Below, piece after piece: positions 42,296-51,456 of a stretch of DNA of 64,000 bases. The translations under genes were made by a program, and so were the position numbers. The notes beneath the pieces are model-generated. The model was not told the origin of the DNA, ran no database searches, and saw only the letters and a program-made list of their open reading frames with translations. The stretch is from NCBI GenBank assembly GCA_035654775.1, contig DASRWB010000032.1, positions 1 through 64,000 on the forward strand. Direction: 5' to 3'. This DNA comes from HKST-UBA85 sp035654775. Its GTDB lineage: Bacteria > Bacteroidota > Bacteroidia > Flavobacteriales > Flavobacteriaceae. Numbering within the stretch: the first letter of the stretch is position 1; the number at the start of each line of letters is the position of its first letter.

Positions 42296-43741
42296 ATGTT
42301 AATGCCTACTAAAAGAAATTTCTCTGCCTTACTTTATTTTACTTTTGTTGCTTTGCTTATTGTATCATGCAAGCAAGATGCAAAAGTAGAAGAGGGAAAT
42401 ATTGCCTATTTGGGCGGAGAAATCATAAATCCGAGCAATAAAAATGTAATTATCTACAAAGATAAAATTCCGCTGGATACTTTAAAACTGAACAAAGACA
42501 ACCGTTTTATTTACAAGTTTACCCAGCTGGTTCCCGGATTGTACACTTTTCATCATGGCACGGACATACAAATGGTACTTTTGGAGCCTAACGACAGCAT
42601 CATGCTTCGACTAAATACCATAGATTTTGACGAATCATTAGTTTACACCGGCGAAGGAGCTAAAAAAAATAATTTTTTAATCAATATGTTTTTAGCTTCT
42701 GAAAAAGAAGATAAAGAAATACTGAAATTCTGTCAACAATCAGCCGATGTTTTTGAAAAGTATATTGATTCAATTCGGTCTGCCAAAAATGAAAAATTAG
42801 AAACATTCAGTACAAAATATGCACCTTCGGGCTTATTTTTAACCATAGCAAAAGCGAATATTGATTACAATTATTACACCAGTAAAGAAGTATATCCTTT
42901 TGCCTACTACTCTCATAATCAGCTTAAAAACTTAAATTCCTTACCTGAAGATTTTTATGATTACAGAAAAGGCATAGACTACAATAATGAAATTCTAAAA
43001 GACTATTTTCCATATTTCTATTTTTTACGTCATCACTTCAGAAATATTGCTGCCGCAGAACACTTCAAGCAATCTTCTGACAGTATTTTTAATCCAAAAT
43101 CTGTAGCTTTTAACCTGATTAAAATGAAGCTCATAGACAGTTTAGTTTCCAATGAAGGAATAAAAAACAACCTACTAACAGATACCGCATTTAGGTTTTT
43201 TAATTACGGAAACAGCATTCAGGCTAATGATAGTGTTTTAAATACCTTTTTATCGCTTAGCACAGACTCGTCAAAAAAGGAACTTGGCATAGCCTATACC
43301 AACAGGCTAAAAAAACTAGCGCCCGGAAACCCAATTCCTGATGTTTCTTTAATTGACACCGAAAATAAAACGACTTCATTGCAGACTATAATTAAAAAAC
43401 CAACGGTTATCTATTTCTGGTCATACACCATAAAAACGCATTTTAAAGATAGTCATGAAAAAATTGCTGAGTTACAAAAAAAATATCCTGAGATAGATGT
43501 AATTTCAATTAATATTAATGATGGCGATCCTGACTTTTGGGTGGGTTCTTTAAAGCAATACAACTTTTCATTGAATAACGAATATAGGTTTTCTACACCT
43601 GATCAAGCCAAAGAAACTCTGGCACTTTACCCTATAAACAAAGTGATATTAACCGATAAAAAAGGTGTAATAGAAAAATCTAATGCGAATATGTTTAGCT
43701 ATAAATTTGAAGAAGAGCTATTAGGCTTACTAAGCCGATAA
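42296..43741 (+). CDS. TlpA-like lipoprotein without the CxxC active site
   Basis: A 481-residue lipoprotein from ATG 42296 (ATG 42302 is equally possible). The lipobox LLIVSC is at about residues 20-25. Residues 35-140 form a beta-rich N-domain (YLGGEIINPSNKNVIIY) similar to those in front of Bacteroidota TlpA proteins. The C-terminal 130 residues have the thioredoxin fold, with PTVIYFWSYT and the KVILTDKKGVIEKS cis-Pro region. Where the active site WCxxC/WSxxCxxC is expected, the residues are Ile379 and His382, so no disulfide chemistry is possible there. It may act as a binding or structural protein. Terminator follows directly. Confidence 0.8.
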   Translation: MLMPTKRNFSALLYFTFVALLIVSCKQDAKVEEGNIAYLGGEIINPSNKNVIIYKDKIPLDTLKLNKDNRFIYKFTQLVPGLYTFHHGTDIQMVLLEPNDSIMLRLNTIDFDESLVYTGEGAKKNNFLINMFLASEKEDKEILKFCQQSADVFEKYIDSIRSAKNEKLETFSTKYAPSGLFLTIAKANIDYNYYTSKEVYPFAYYSHNQLKNLNSLPEDFYDYRKGIDYNNEILKDYFPYFYFLRHHFRNIAAAEHFKQSSDSIFNPKSVAFNLIKMKLIDSLVSNEGIKNNLLTDTAFRFFNYGNSIQANDSVLNTFLSLSTDSSKKELGIAYTNRLKKLAPGNPIPDVSLIDTENKTTSLQTIIKKPTVIYFWSYTIKTHFKDSHEKIAELQKKYPEIDVISININDGDPDFWVGSLKQYNFSLNNEYRFSTPDQAKETLALYPINKVILTDKKGVIEKSNANMFSYKFEEELLGLLSR

Positions 43742-43774
43742 AAAAAGCCTCGCTGATTTTTCGAGGCTTTTTTT
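43741..43774. terminator. Strong bidirectional terminator
   Basis: AAAAAAGCCTCG and CGAGGCTTTTTT pair around the loop CTGATTTTT. It lies between the convergent TlpA-like and aldolase genes. Confidence 0.9.
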
Positions 43775-44427
43775 TAATTTCCTTTTTTATAATCTTCAAG
43801 AAATTTTGCCAATCCAATATCGGTTAGTGGATGTTTTAGTAATCCTTCAATAGAGCTTAATGGGCCGGTCATAACATCGGCACCAATTTTTGCACAATCA
43901 ATTACATGCATCGTATGTCGTACTGATGCGGCTAATATTTGAGTATCAAAACCGTAGTTGTCATAAATTTGACGAATTTCGGCTATAAGATTTAAACCGT
44001 CCGTAGAAATATCATCCAAACGTCCAATAAATGGTGAAACATAGGTAGCTCCAGCTTTAGCGGCTAATAGTGCTTGACCAGGTGAAAACACTAAAGTCAC
44101 GTTTGTTTTTACATCTCTTTCCGCGAAATATTTGCAAGCTTTTATACCGTCTTTAATCATCGGCAGTTTTACAACGATTTGCGGATGTAATTCCGATAGT
44201 TCTTCACCTTCTCTTATCATACCTTCAAAATCTGTAGCAATAACTTCTGCACTCACATCACCATCTACAATATTGCAAATATCAACATAGTGTTTGAGGA
44301 TATTGTTTTTTCCTGTAATTCCTTCTTTTGCCATTAAAGAAGGATTAGTGGTAACGCCATCTAAAATTCCCATTTCCTGAGCTTCTTTTATTTGATTTAA
44401 ATTGGCGGTGTCTATAAAAAATTTCAT
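43774..44427 (-). CDS. Transaldolase-like / fructose-6-phosphate aldolase
   Basis: A 217-residue TIM-barrel enzyme of the small transaldolase (TalC/FSA) family. MKFFIDTANLNQIKEA and GVTTNPSLMAKEG form the first strands, the Schiff-base lysine is in HPQIVVKLPM, and the NVTLVFSPGQALLAAKAGA and ASVRHTMHV segments follow. Whether it transfers dihydroxyacetone (transaldolase, pentose phosphate pathway) or cleaves fructose-6-P cannot be read from motifs; the phenylalanine in TLVFS leans transaldolase-like. It has its own -7 box (TAGCTTTG) at 44464-44471. Confidence 0.92.
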   Translation of the reverse strand: MKFFIDTANLNQIKEAQEMGILDGVTTNPSLMAKEGITGKNNILKHYVDICNIVDGDVSAEVIATDFEGMIREGEELSELHPQIVVKLPMIKDGIKACKYFAERDVKTNVTLVFSPGQALLAAKAGATYVSPFIGRLDDISTDGLNLIAEIRQIYDNYGFDTQILAASVRHTMHVIDCAKIGADVMTGPLSSIEGLLKHPLTDIGLAKFLEDYKKGN

Positions 44428-44463
44428 TTTGTGTTTATGTTAAGTTGATTTTATTCTTGATCG

Positions 44464-44471
44464 CAAAGCTA
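44464..44471 (-). promoter_or_regulatory. Putative -7 box for the aldolase gene
   Basis: Minus-strand TAGCTTTG, overlapping the last codon of the upstream SDR gene, 36 bases before the aldolase ATG. It allows the aldolase to be transcribed separately. Confidence 0.5.
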
Positions 44472-45272
44472 CAACTTATAATGATTCATTAATAGCTTTT
44501 CGTAGACTTTATCCGGCAAAATACGCTTTAAAATAATTGAGAATTTCTGCATAAATGCGCCTACTTTATAATGTACTTTTGGAGTATTTGTGTTTATGAT
44601 TTTATAAATAGCTTTTGCCATCACAATAGGATTATCACCGGAATCAACATGGCTATCCATAAGGGTTAAGGTCTTTTTATATGTTTCCTGATAGGGCGAA
44701 TTTTTTAAAACCGGCGCATGATATCTTCCTGCTGCAATATTGGTGGCAAAATCTCCCGGAGCTACAGTAGTCATTTCTATGCCAAAAGGTTTAAGCTCCA
44801 TTCTGTAAGCTTCTGTAATTAACTCCAAAGCGCCTTTACTGGCTGAATACACTCCGCGATAAGGCAAGCCCATATAACCGGCAATAGAAGTGATATTTAC
44901 AATTAACCCCTTTTTTTGCTTTCGCATAAGCGGTAATACGGCTTTGATTACTAGTAAAGGTCCAAAAAAATTAGTCTCGAAATTGCGCTGTATCTCTTGT
45001 TGAGGTATTTCTTCTATGGGTCCTGTAATTCCGGCACCGGCATTGTTTATTAAAACATCTATTTTATATTCTTTGGATTGAATTGTTTCAATACAGGCCA
45101 AAACCGTTTCTTCTTTGGTTACATCTAATGCTATTAAGGGAAATTTTGAATCTGTGTATTTATTCGGAGTTCTACTCGTACCATATACTGTACAACCTCT
45201 ATCTGCTAAATACTCACCTATGGATTTTCCTATTCCGGAAGAGCCACCGGTAATTAAAACGACTTTGGACAT
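44469..45272 (-). CDS. Short-chain dehydrogenase/reductase
   Basis: A 267-residue classical SDR. The cofactor motif is TGGSSGIG at residues 8-15, NNAGAG is at about 82, and the catalytic Ser-Tyr-Lys triad is in NITSIAG and YSASKG. The long C-terminal tail (MQKFSIILKRILPDKVYEKLLMNHY) is typical of a group acting on lipids or steroids in databases, but the substrate is not known. The arginine in GTSRTPNK after the second strand hints at NADP preference. It has a near-match TACTTTTA box upstream. Confidence 0.92.
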   Translation of the reverse strand: MSKVVLITGGSSGIGKSIGEYLADRGCTVYGTSRTPNKYTDSKFPLIALDVTKEETVLACIETIQSKEYKIDVLINNAGAGITGPIEEIPQQEIQRNFETNFFGPLLVIKAVLPLMRKQKKGLIVNITSIAGYMGLPYRGVYSASKGALELITEAYRMELKPFGIEMTTVAPGDFATNIAAGRYHAPVLKNSPYQETYKKTLTLMDSHVDSGDNPIVMAKAIYKIINTNTPKVHYKVGAFMQKFSIILKRILPDKVYEKLLMNHYKL

Positions 45273-45325
45273 GATTTGTTTATATTAATAGGATAAAAGT
45301 ACTGATTTTTGAAAAGTAAAGCCAC

Positions 45326-45428
45326 AAAAAAAGGCAAGCTACCTACATCACACCGCTACGACCGCGTACCTTTGCTGCGTTCCCGCCCTGGAGGATTAAG
45401 CAGGAGCTGGTTGTGTAGGACTTGCCTG
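45326..45428 (-). ncRNA. ffs: Small signal recognition particle RNA (4.5S-like)
   Basis: The minus strand reads GGCAAG, then CTACAC, then CTCCTGC, followed by the conserved asymmetric loop region GGGCGGGAACGCAGCAAAGG, then GGTGTGATGTAGG and CTTGCC with a T run. GGCAAG (plus 45421-45426) and CTTGCC (plus 45333-45338) close the hairpin, giving about 95-100 nt. The GGAACGCAGCA tetraloop/Ffh-binding region is the diagnostic part. The RNA binds Ffh and targets inner-membrane proteins co-translationally. A promoter sits right before it and the T run forms its terminator. Ends are approximate. Confidence 0.92.
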
Positions 45429-45430
45429 TG

Positions 45431-45460
45431 CAAAGATACAACCTTTTAAATTTTACGCAA
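45431..45460 (-). promoter_or_regulatory. Promoter of the SRP RNA
   Basis: Minus-strand TTG (plus 45458-45460), 19 bases, then TATCTTTG (plus 45431-45438). Both elements and spacing match the Bacteroidota consensus, and transcription would begin within a few bases at the closing stem of the RNA. Confidence 0.75.
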
Positions 45461-45513
45461 TGATTTTTTAAACTGATTTGAAATAAATACCTTGCGTAAA
45501 TATATTTCAACAG

Positions 45514-46545
45514 ATGAATTTTTTTAAAATCCTAACGGTCAAAATTTTAGTAATTTTATTGGTGTCATGTGGCGCTTCACCTGAAGAAAAAGCAAAAGAT
45601 TTAACCTTGCAAATCAGTGCGAAAAACCATACACTGCACCTGGGAGAAACCTTTGTCTTTTCCTTAGAAAACCCTAAAAATCATGAATTCACATCCCTTA
45701 CTTTTAAGTACAATAACACCGAAGTTCAGCCGGATAAACCCGTAAACACAGAAAAGGTTGGCGTTCAAAACCTGGAAGCTACTTTTTATATAGATAGCAA
45801 ACCTGTTACGCTTTCTAAAAAAATCACGGTACTCAACAACCACTCACCCAAAATATTTAAATACCGGATTCTAAACGAATATCCGCACGACATTAACGCC
45901 TATACCCAAGGGCTGGAGTTTTATAAGGGTATTCTTTACGAAAGCACCGGACAGTATGGACAATCTAAACTCCGAACCCTGGACTATAAAACCGGAGAAG
46001 TTTTACAAAATGTAAATCTGGATAATGCCTTTTTTGGCGAAGGACTTACTGTTTTGAACCACAAACTCTATCAACTTACCTGGCGGCGCGGTACAGGATT
46101 TATTTATAATCCTGAAACACTGGAACGCTTAAGCAGTTTTAAGTACGGAAAAAGTAAAGAAGGTTGGGGTTTATGCAATGACGGGAATGCACTTTATAAA
46201 AGCGACGGAACAGAATCAATTTGGACCCTAAACCCCGATACCTTGGTTGAAGAAGATTATATTCAGGTGTACACAAACAAAGGAAAAATAGGCCAGTTAA
46301 ACGAACTGGAATGGATAAACGGTAAAATTTATGCCAACATCTATCAGCGTAATGGCGTGGCTATTATTGACCCTCAATCCGGTGGTGTGGAAGCTGTTAT
46401 TGATTTTAGCCCGTTAAAAAAAATGGTTACCCAACATCCTAAACTCGATGTATTAAACGGCATAGCTTACAATCCTGAAACTCAAACCATTTTTGTTACA
46501 GGCAAAAACTGGGACAAGCTTTTTGAAATAATAATAATTGAATAA
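45514..46545 (+). CDS. Glutaminyl-peptide cyclotransferase (plant-type), lipoprotein
   Basis: A 343-residue lipoprotein with lipobox LLVSC. Residues about 25-110 form an Ig-like N-domain, followed by the five-bladed propeller of plant/bacterial glutamine cyclotransferases. The entry motif is HDINAYTQGLEFYKG, then STGQYGQSKL, GEGLTVLNHKLYQLTWRRG and NGIAYNPETQTIFVTGKNW. These enzymes turn N-terminal Gln into pyroglutamate. T9SS cargos in this phylum often start with Gln after signal cleavage, so a link with secreted protein maturation is plausible but inferred. Confidence 0.9.
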   Translation: MNFFKILTVKILVILLVSCGASPEEKAKDLTLQISAKNHTLHLGETFVFSLENPKNHEFTSLTFKYNNTEVQPDKPVNTEKVGVQNLEATFYIDSKPVTLSKKITVLNNHSPKIFKYRILNEYPHDINAYTQGLEFYKGILYESTGQYGQSKLRTLDYKTGEVLQNVNLDNAFFGEGLTVLNHKLYQLTWRRGTGFIYNPETLERLSSFKYGKSKEGWGLCNDGNALYKSDGTESIWTLNPDTLVEEDYIQVYTNKGKIGQLNELEWINGKIYANIYQRNGVAIIDPQSGGVEAVIDFSPLKKMVTQHPKLDVLNGIAYNPETQTIFVTGKNWDKLFEIIIIE

Positions 46546-46652
46546 ACGCTTGGACACACTTTCTTTGAGCAAAAGATGAATGCAATAATTTACCTTAGCT
46601 ATACTAAATACTTATTTCAAAAGTTATACTTTTACATAAACAGAATACATAC

Positions 46653-48212
46653 ATGAAACGCATTATCTATTTCACATTTTCTTTGGCTATTCTATTCATG
46701 TGGAGTTCCTGCAGAAAAGATTTTGAATTTTCAGCCAGTACCGGAAGTCTGCAATTTTCAAAAGATACCGTGTATCTGGATACCGTTTTTACAAACATTG
46801 GCTCCAGCACATACAACCTAAAAGTGTACAACAAAAGCAATGAAGATATTTCTATTCCAACGCTACGTTTAGGATTGGGCGAAAATTCCAACTACCGCCT
46901 TAATGTTGACGGCATTGCCGGTAAAGAATTTGAAAATGTTGAAATTCTTGCCAAAGACAGCATGTATATTTTTATTGAAACCACTATTGATATAAATGAT
47001 TTTATCAACACAGAAGGCACGTATTTGTACACAGACAAAATAGAATTTGACTCCGGTGCAAACCTCCAAACTGTAGAACTTGTTACACTGGTACAAGATG
47101 CCATATTTATTTATCCGGACAAAGACAACACTACCGGCGTTATTGAAACCCTTACGCTGGATATCAATGGCGAACAAGTGGAAACCGAAATTCAAGGGCG
47201 CTACCTTTTACCCGAAGAACTTACCTTTACCAATCAAAAACCGTATGTAATTTACGGGTATGCAGCGGTACCTAACGGAGAAACGCTTACTATTGAAGCC
47301 GGTACACGTGTGCATTTTCACGCAAATTCCGGACTTTTGGTAGGTGAAAATGCCTCGCTTCATGTTAACGGGCAACTCAGTACAGACCAAGAAGTACTGG
47401 AGAATGAAGTTATTTTTGAAGGTGACAGACTGGAGCCTTTATTTTCTGATATTCCCGGACAATGGGGAACGATATGGTTATTTGAAGGCAGTATAAACAA
47501 TATCATCAACTATGCGACCATAAAAAATGCAACCGTAGGTATATTAAGCGATGGTAATGCAGATGCAGTCCCACAAAAACTGATGCTATCCAATTCAAAA
47601 CTTTACAATTTCAGTAATTTTGGGATTTTAGGCAGAAACACTTCTATTACCGCTGAAAATATAGTGCTTAATAATGCCGGCCAAAGCTCTTTTGCGGGTA
47701 CTTTTGGCGGTAAATACAACTTTACCCATTGTACTATTGCAAACTACTGGAATTCCAGCTTTAGACAGTTTCCATCGTTATTGCTAAATAACTTTACCCT
47801 CGATGAAAATAACAATGCTTTTTTAGCCGATTTAACCGAAGCCAACTTTAATAACTGTATCATCTTTGGAAACGATTCAGTAGAAATTCTGCTGGATGAA
47901 ATTCCTGACAATGCAGTTGCTTTTAATTTCAAGTTTACCAATTGTCAAATTCGTTTTAACAACAGTAACAATTATTACACCGGTCCAAACTACGATTTTA
48001 ACAATACGTCACTTTATGAACAAGTTTTGCTAAATGGCACGCCGGATTTTAAGAATCCCTATGAAAACCAGCTAATCATTGGCGAAAATGCCTCCGGAAT
48101 CGGATGGGGAAACAACACTTTTTCCATTGCTGTCCCTAACGACATTTTGGGGGAAGACCGTACTGCCTCACCGGATTTAGGTGCCTATCAGCATACGGTT
48201 TTTGAGGAATAG
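46653..48212 (+). CDS. Lipoprotein with probable right-handed beta-helix
   Basis: A 519-residue lipoprotein (lipobox WSSC). Residues 25-150 form an Ig/ASH-like N-domain (DTVYLDTVFTNIGSSTYNLKVYN). Residues about 200-480 have repeated short turns with Asn and hydrophobic residues (NYATIKNATVGIL, MLSNSKLYNFSNFGIL, ENIVLNNAGQSS, ANFNNCIIFGN) typical of a parallel beta-helix. It closes with SPDLGAYQH. No catalytic residues stand out. It may be a surface-exposed glycan-binding or lyase-like protein, but I would not assign an activity. No strong promoter match precedes it. Confidence 0.75.
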   Translation: MKRIIYFTFSLAILFMWSSCRKDFEFSASTGSLQFSKDTVYLDTVFTNIGSSTYNLKVYNKSNEDISIPTLRLGLGENSNYRLNVDGIAGKEFENVEILAKDSMYIFIETTIDINDFINTEGTYLYTDKIEFDSGANLQTVELVTLVQDAIFIYPDKDNTTGVIETLTLDINGEQVETEIQGRYLLPEELTFTNQKPYVIYGYAAVPNGETLTIEAGTRVHFHANSGLLVGENASLHVNGQLSTDQEVLENEVIFEGDRLEPLFSDIPGQWGTIWLFEGSINNIINYATIKNATVGILSDGNADAVPQKLMLSNSKLYNFSNFGILGRNTSITAENIVLNNAGQSSFAGTFGGKYNFTHCTIANYWNSSFRQFPSLLLNNFTLDENNNAFLADLTEANFNNCIIFGNDSVEILLDEIPDNAVAFNFKFTNCQIRFNNSNNYYTGPNYDFNNTSLYEQVLLNGTPDFKNPYENQLIIGENASGIGWGNNTFSIAVPNDILGEDRTASPDLGAYQHTVFEE

Positions 48213-48280
48213 TTGTCGCATTTATTCCTTTTACATTTCCAGAAAAATGACTATTTTTAGTGTCATCAAGTTTCCCTTTT

Positions 48281-48658
48281 ATGCTTACATTACTTTTTGA
48301 AATTTCCTGTATTTGTGCCGGAGTTCTTTTGGCTGTTACACATTTGGATCAATTGGATGGTAAAAGTGATTTTTTTGTGAAGATTGCCAATAAACTAAAC
48401 CCTTTCAATAAAATCATTGGCTTTGCTGTTTTAATCATTGGCCTTTTGTTTCTTTTGAAAATTAAGTGCCTCTTTTTTGCACTTACCGGTATATTTTGCG
48501 GCTTGTTGTTATTGCCTCAACAAATGGCTGAAATTCCCGGTATAGGTGAATATTTATTAAAATTTTCGAACCAACTGAAACCCTACAAAATTATTGTAGG
48601 TGATATTGCCCTTATCTTGGGTATTTTGGGTTTATTTAATATAAATCCTTTTTGCTAA
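48281..48658 (+). CDS. Small four-helix integral membrane protein
   Basis: A 125-residue protein from ATG 48281; a GTG seven codons upstream is in frame but overlaps a TATTTTTA promoter-like box at 48252-48259. Four hydrophobic helices are visible: FEISCICAGVLLAVTHL, IIGFAVLIIGLLFLL, CLFFALTGIFCGLLLL and IIVGDIALILGILGLF. The second and fourth pairs are preceded by similar LNPFNKIIG and LKPYKIIVG loops, suggesting an internal duplication. Function unknown. Confidence 0.75.
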   Translation: MLTLLFEISCICAGVLLAVTHLDQLDGKSDFFVKIANKLNPFNKIIGFAVLIIGLLFLLKIKCLFFALTGIFCGLLLLPQQMAEIPGIGEYLLKFSNQLKPYKIIVGDIALILGILGLFNINPFC

Positions 48659-48662
48659 ATCG

Positions 48663-49934
48663 CTACGAAAAAAGAGGCTTAGTACGCATCATTTCAACCA
48701 CCTTATCTCCTACGCGTTCAAGTGTGGCTTCGTCTTGATGATTAGTAAGCACTTCATCTATAAAACCAACAATAACATCCATATCTTTTTCTTTTAGTCC
48801 GCGAGTGGTAACTGCCGGAGTACCTATTCTAATTCCGGAAGTAACAAATGGTGATTTATCATCAAAAGGCACCATATTTTTATTTACGGTAATTTCAGCT
48901 TTTACCAAAGCTTGTTCGGCATCTTTACCGGTTATATTTTTATTTCGTAAATCAATAAGCATCATGTGGTTGTCCGTTCCACCTGAAATGATATGATAAT
49001 CTCTTTTTACAAAAGCTTTAGCCATAGCTTCGGCATTCTTTTTCACCTGCAAAATATAATGCATAAAATCATCTGTCAAAGCTTCTCCAAAAGCAATGGC
49101 TTTAGCCGCAATAATATGTTCTAACGGTCCGCCTTGATTTCCTGGGAAAACGGCAGAATCAAATAAAGCCGACATTTTTCGGACCGCTCCTTTTGGGGTT
49201 TTTAAGCCAAAGGGATTGTCAAAATCTTCTCCCATCAAAATCATTCCGCCACGCGGACCACGCAGGGTTTTATGCGTAGTGGTAGTTACTACATGACAAT
49301 GTGGAATAGGGTCGTTTAATATTCCTTTGGCAATTAATCCTGCAGGATGCGAAATATCTGCCATGAGTAAAGCTCCTACCCGATCTGCAATTTCACGAAA
49401 GGTTTTGAAGTCCATATCACGGGAATAAGCTGAAGCACCGGCTATAATTAATTTTGGTTTTTCTTTCTTTGCTGTGTCTTCCAGCATATTGTAATCGATA
49501 ATACCGGTTTCTTTTTGCACCCCATAGAACGTAGGTCTGTATAGCTTTCCGGAAAAGTTAACCGGCGAACCGTGAGTTAAATGACCACCATGCGATAAAT
49601 CAAACCCCAAAATAGTATCTCCGGGTTTTAAACATGCTGCAAAAACTGCAGTATTTGCCTGACTTCCCGAATGTGGCTGTACATTTGCCCATGAGGCTCC
49701 AAAAAGTGTTTTTGCTCTGTCTATAGCCAGTTGTTCCACTTCATCCACTACTTCACAACCTCCGTAATATCGCTTTCCCGGATAGCCTTCAGCATATTTG
49801 TTAGTTAGTACCGATCCGGCTGCTTCAAGCACCTGATTACTGACAAAATTCTCAGAAGCTATCAGTTCAAGACCGTTTAATTGTCTTTCTTTTTCGGCTT
49901 CAATTAACTCAAAAATTTGGTGGTCGCGTTCCAT
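48663..49934 (-). CDS. glyA: Serine hydroxymethyltransferase
   Basis: A 423-residue PLP enzyme converting serine and tetrahydrofolate to glycine and 5,10-methylene-THF, the main one-carbon source. Hallmarks: NGLELIASENFVS, NKYAEGYPGKRYYGGCE, the PLP lysine in TTTHKTLRGPRGG and DNHMMLIDLRNKNITGK. The length is normal and no residue is out of line. It has a -33/-7 promoter pair on the minus strand, facing the fahA promoter. Confidence 0.97.
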   Translation of the reverse strand: MERDHQIFELIEAEKERQLNGLELIASENFVSNQVLEAAGSVLTNKYAEGYPGKRYYGGCEVVDEVEQLAIDRAKTLFGASWANVQPHSGSQANTAVFAACLKPGDTILGFDLSHGGHLTHGSPVNFSGKLYRPTFYGVQKETGIIDYNMLEDTAKKEKPKLIIAGASAYSRDMDFKTFREIADRVGALLMADISHPAGLIAKGILNDPIPHCHVVTTTTHKTLRGPRGGMILMGEDFDNPFGLKTPKGAVRKMSALFDSAVFPGNQGGPLEHIIAAKAIAFGEALTDDFMHYILQVKKNAEAMAKAFVKRDYHIISGGTDNHMMLIDLRNKNITGKDAEQALVKAEITVNKNMVPFDDKSPFVTSGIRIGTPAVTTRGLKEKDMDVIVGFIDEVLTNHQDEATLERVGDKVVEMMRTKPLFS

Positions 49935-49961
49935 ATTTATATATTTCGATTAAATTTCTGT

Positions 49962-49995
49962 CAAAAATAAGAAATACATTAGTCTAGTTCATCAA
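49962..49995 (-). promoter_or_regulatory. Promoter of glyA
   Basis: Minus-strand TATTTTTG at plus 49962-49969 with TTG at plus 49993-49995, 23 bases apart, at the upper limit of the known spacing. It lies next to the divergent fahA box. Confidence 0.5.
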
Positions 49996-50001
49996 AAAAC
50001 A

Positions 50002-50009
50002 TATATTTG
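50002..50009 (+). promoter_or_regulatory. Putative -7 box for fahA
   Basis: TATATTTG matches TAnnTTTG, 38 bases before ATG 50048. Confidence 0.5.
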
Positions 50010-50047
50010 ATGTTTAATTTAGTCAACATTTAATTAACAATTTTACT

Positions 50048-51343
50048 ATGCCATTATCTGCCAATAATCCTGATAGAACTTCCTGGTTACACGTAGGAAA
50101 AAATTCTGATTTTCCAATACAAAACATTCCCTTTGGAGTGTTTTTAACGCGAGATGATATTATTACCATTGGCACCCGAATTGGTGATACTGCGATAGAT
50201 TTAGGCGCTTTACATCAATTGGGATATTTTGATGATATTCCGTTAACCGATGATATTTTTTTGCAAGACACACTAAACGATTTTATAGCCGATGGTAGAA
50301 AAACTTGGCGTGCCGTTAGAAATCGTATTGCACAAATATTTGACAGTAAAAACAACACCCTTAAAAACAACAGTAAACACAAGGAAATTGTTCTGTTCAG
50401 ATTAGATGAAATAGAAATGCAGTTGCCGGTTCAAATTGGTGATTATACTGATTTTTACTCCAGTATAGAGCATGCCACCAATGTAGGCACCATGTTTAGA
50501 GATCCAGAAAATGCATTACTCCCAAACTGGCTACATATTCCGGTAGGATACCACGGACGAAGTTCTTCCATAGTACCTTCAGGAATTCCCATTCATAGAC
50601 CACAAGGTCAAACCTTACCCGAAGGCGCAAAAGAACCCGTTTTTGGCCCCAGTAAATTGGTAGATTTTGAACTTGAGATGGCTTTTATTACTACAGATGC
50701 AAACGATTTGGGAGAACCTATTCCTATTGATGAAGCTGAAGAATATATTTTTGGATTGGTCTTATTCAACGATTGGAGCGCTCGCGATATCCAAAAGTGG
50801 GAATATGTACCGCTGGGTCCGTTTTTAGCTAAAAATTTTGCCTCTTCCATTTCGCCATGGATTGTCACTTTAGATGCCTTAGAGCCTTTCAGAGTTGAAG
50901 GCCCTAAACCCATAAAGCCACAGTTACCTTACTTACAGTACAAGGGTAAAAAAAGTTTTGATATAAATCTTGAAGTTGCCATTAGGCCCAAAGATGCAAA
51001 AGAAACTATTGTTAGCCGGTCAAACTTTAAGTATATGTACTGGAATATGGCACAACAATTAACCCATCATACGGTAAATGGTTGCCCTGTAAATTCAGGA
51101 GATATGATGGGAAGCGGAACCATTTCAGGACCAACTCCGGATTCTTTTGGCTCGATGCTTGAATTAACCTGGAAAGGAACCAAACCTCTAAAAATGAAAG
51201 ACGGAACCGAACGCAAATTTATTAACGATTACGATACTGTAATCATGCGCGGTTACTGTGAAAAAGATGACACTCGAATTGGTTTTGGCGAAGTTTCCAC
51301 CCAACTTCTTCCTATTTTTAACGGTAACAAGAAAAAAGAGTAA
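50048..51343 (+). CDS. fahA: Fumarylacetoacetase
   Basis: A 431-residue fumarylacetoacetate hydrolase, the last step of tyrosine breakdown, giving fumarate and acetoacetate. The SH3-like N-domain (about 1-115) is followed by the catalytic domain with YTDFYSSIEHATNVG (metal Asp and catalytic His), HIPVGYHGRSSSIV, VDFELEMAF (metal glutamates), FNDWSARDIQKWEY and GDMMGSGTISGP. The two-domain form is the eukaryote-like one found in aerobic Bacteroidota. No homogentisate dioxygenase is in the window; it may lie elsewhere. It is divergent from glyA. Confidence 0.95.
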   Translation: MPLSANNPDRTSWLHVGKNSDFPIQNIPFGVFLTRDDIITIGTRIGDTAIDLGALHQLGYFDDIPLTDDIFLQDTLNDFIADGRKTWRAVRNRIAQIFDSKNNTLKNNSKHKEIVLFRLDEIEMQLPVQIGDYTDFYSSIEHATNVGTMFRDPENALLPNWLHIPVGYHGRSSSIVPSGIPIHRPQGQTLPEGAKEPVFGPSKLVDFELEMAFITTDANDLGEPIPIDEAEEYIFGLVLFNDWSARDIQKWEYVPLGPFLAKNFASSISPWIVTLDALEPFRVEGPKPIKPQLPYLQYKGKKSFDINLEVAIRPKDAKETIVSRSNFKYMYWNMAQQLTHHTVNGCPVNSGDMMGSGTISGPTPDSFGSMLELTWKGTKPLKMKDGTERKFINDYDTVIMRGYCEKDDTRIGFGEVSTQLLPIFNGNKKKE

Positions 51344-51456
51344 TATCCCTGCTTTTTTTTACCTGAGGCGAGTTGCTTCTACGTAAAAGTCAACTAAATT
51401 TTTTGTTTGGCACATAAATTGGTTTTCGCTTACAATAACCCATAAAACGTAACCCC

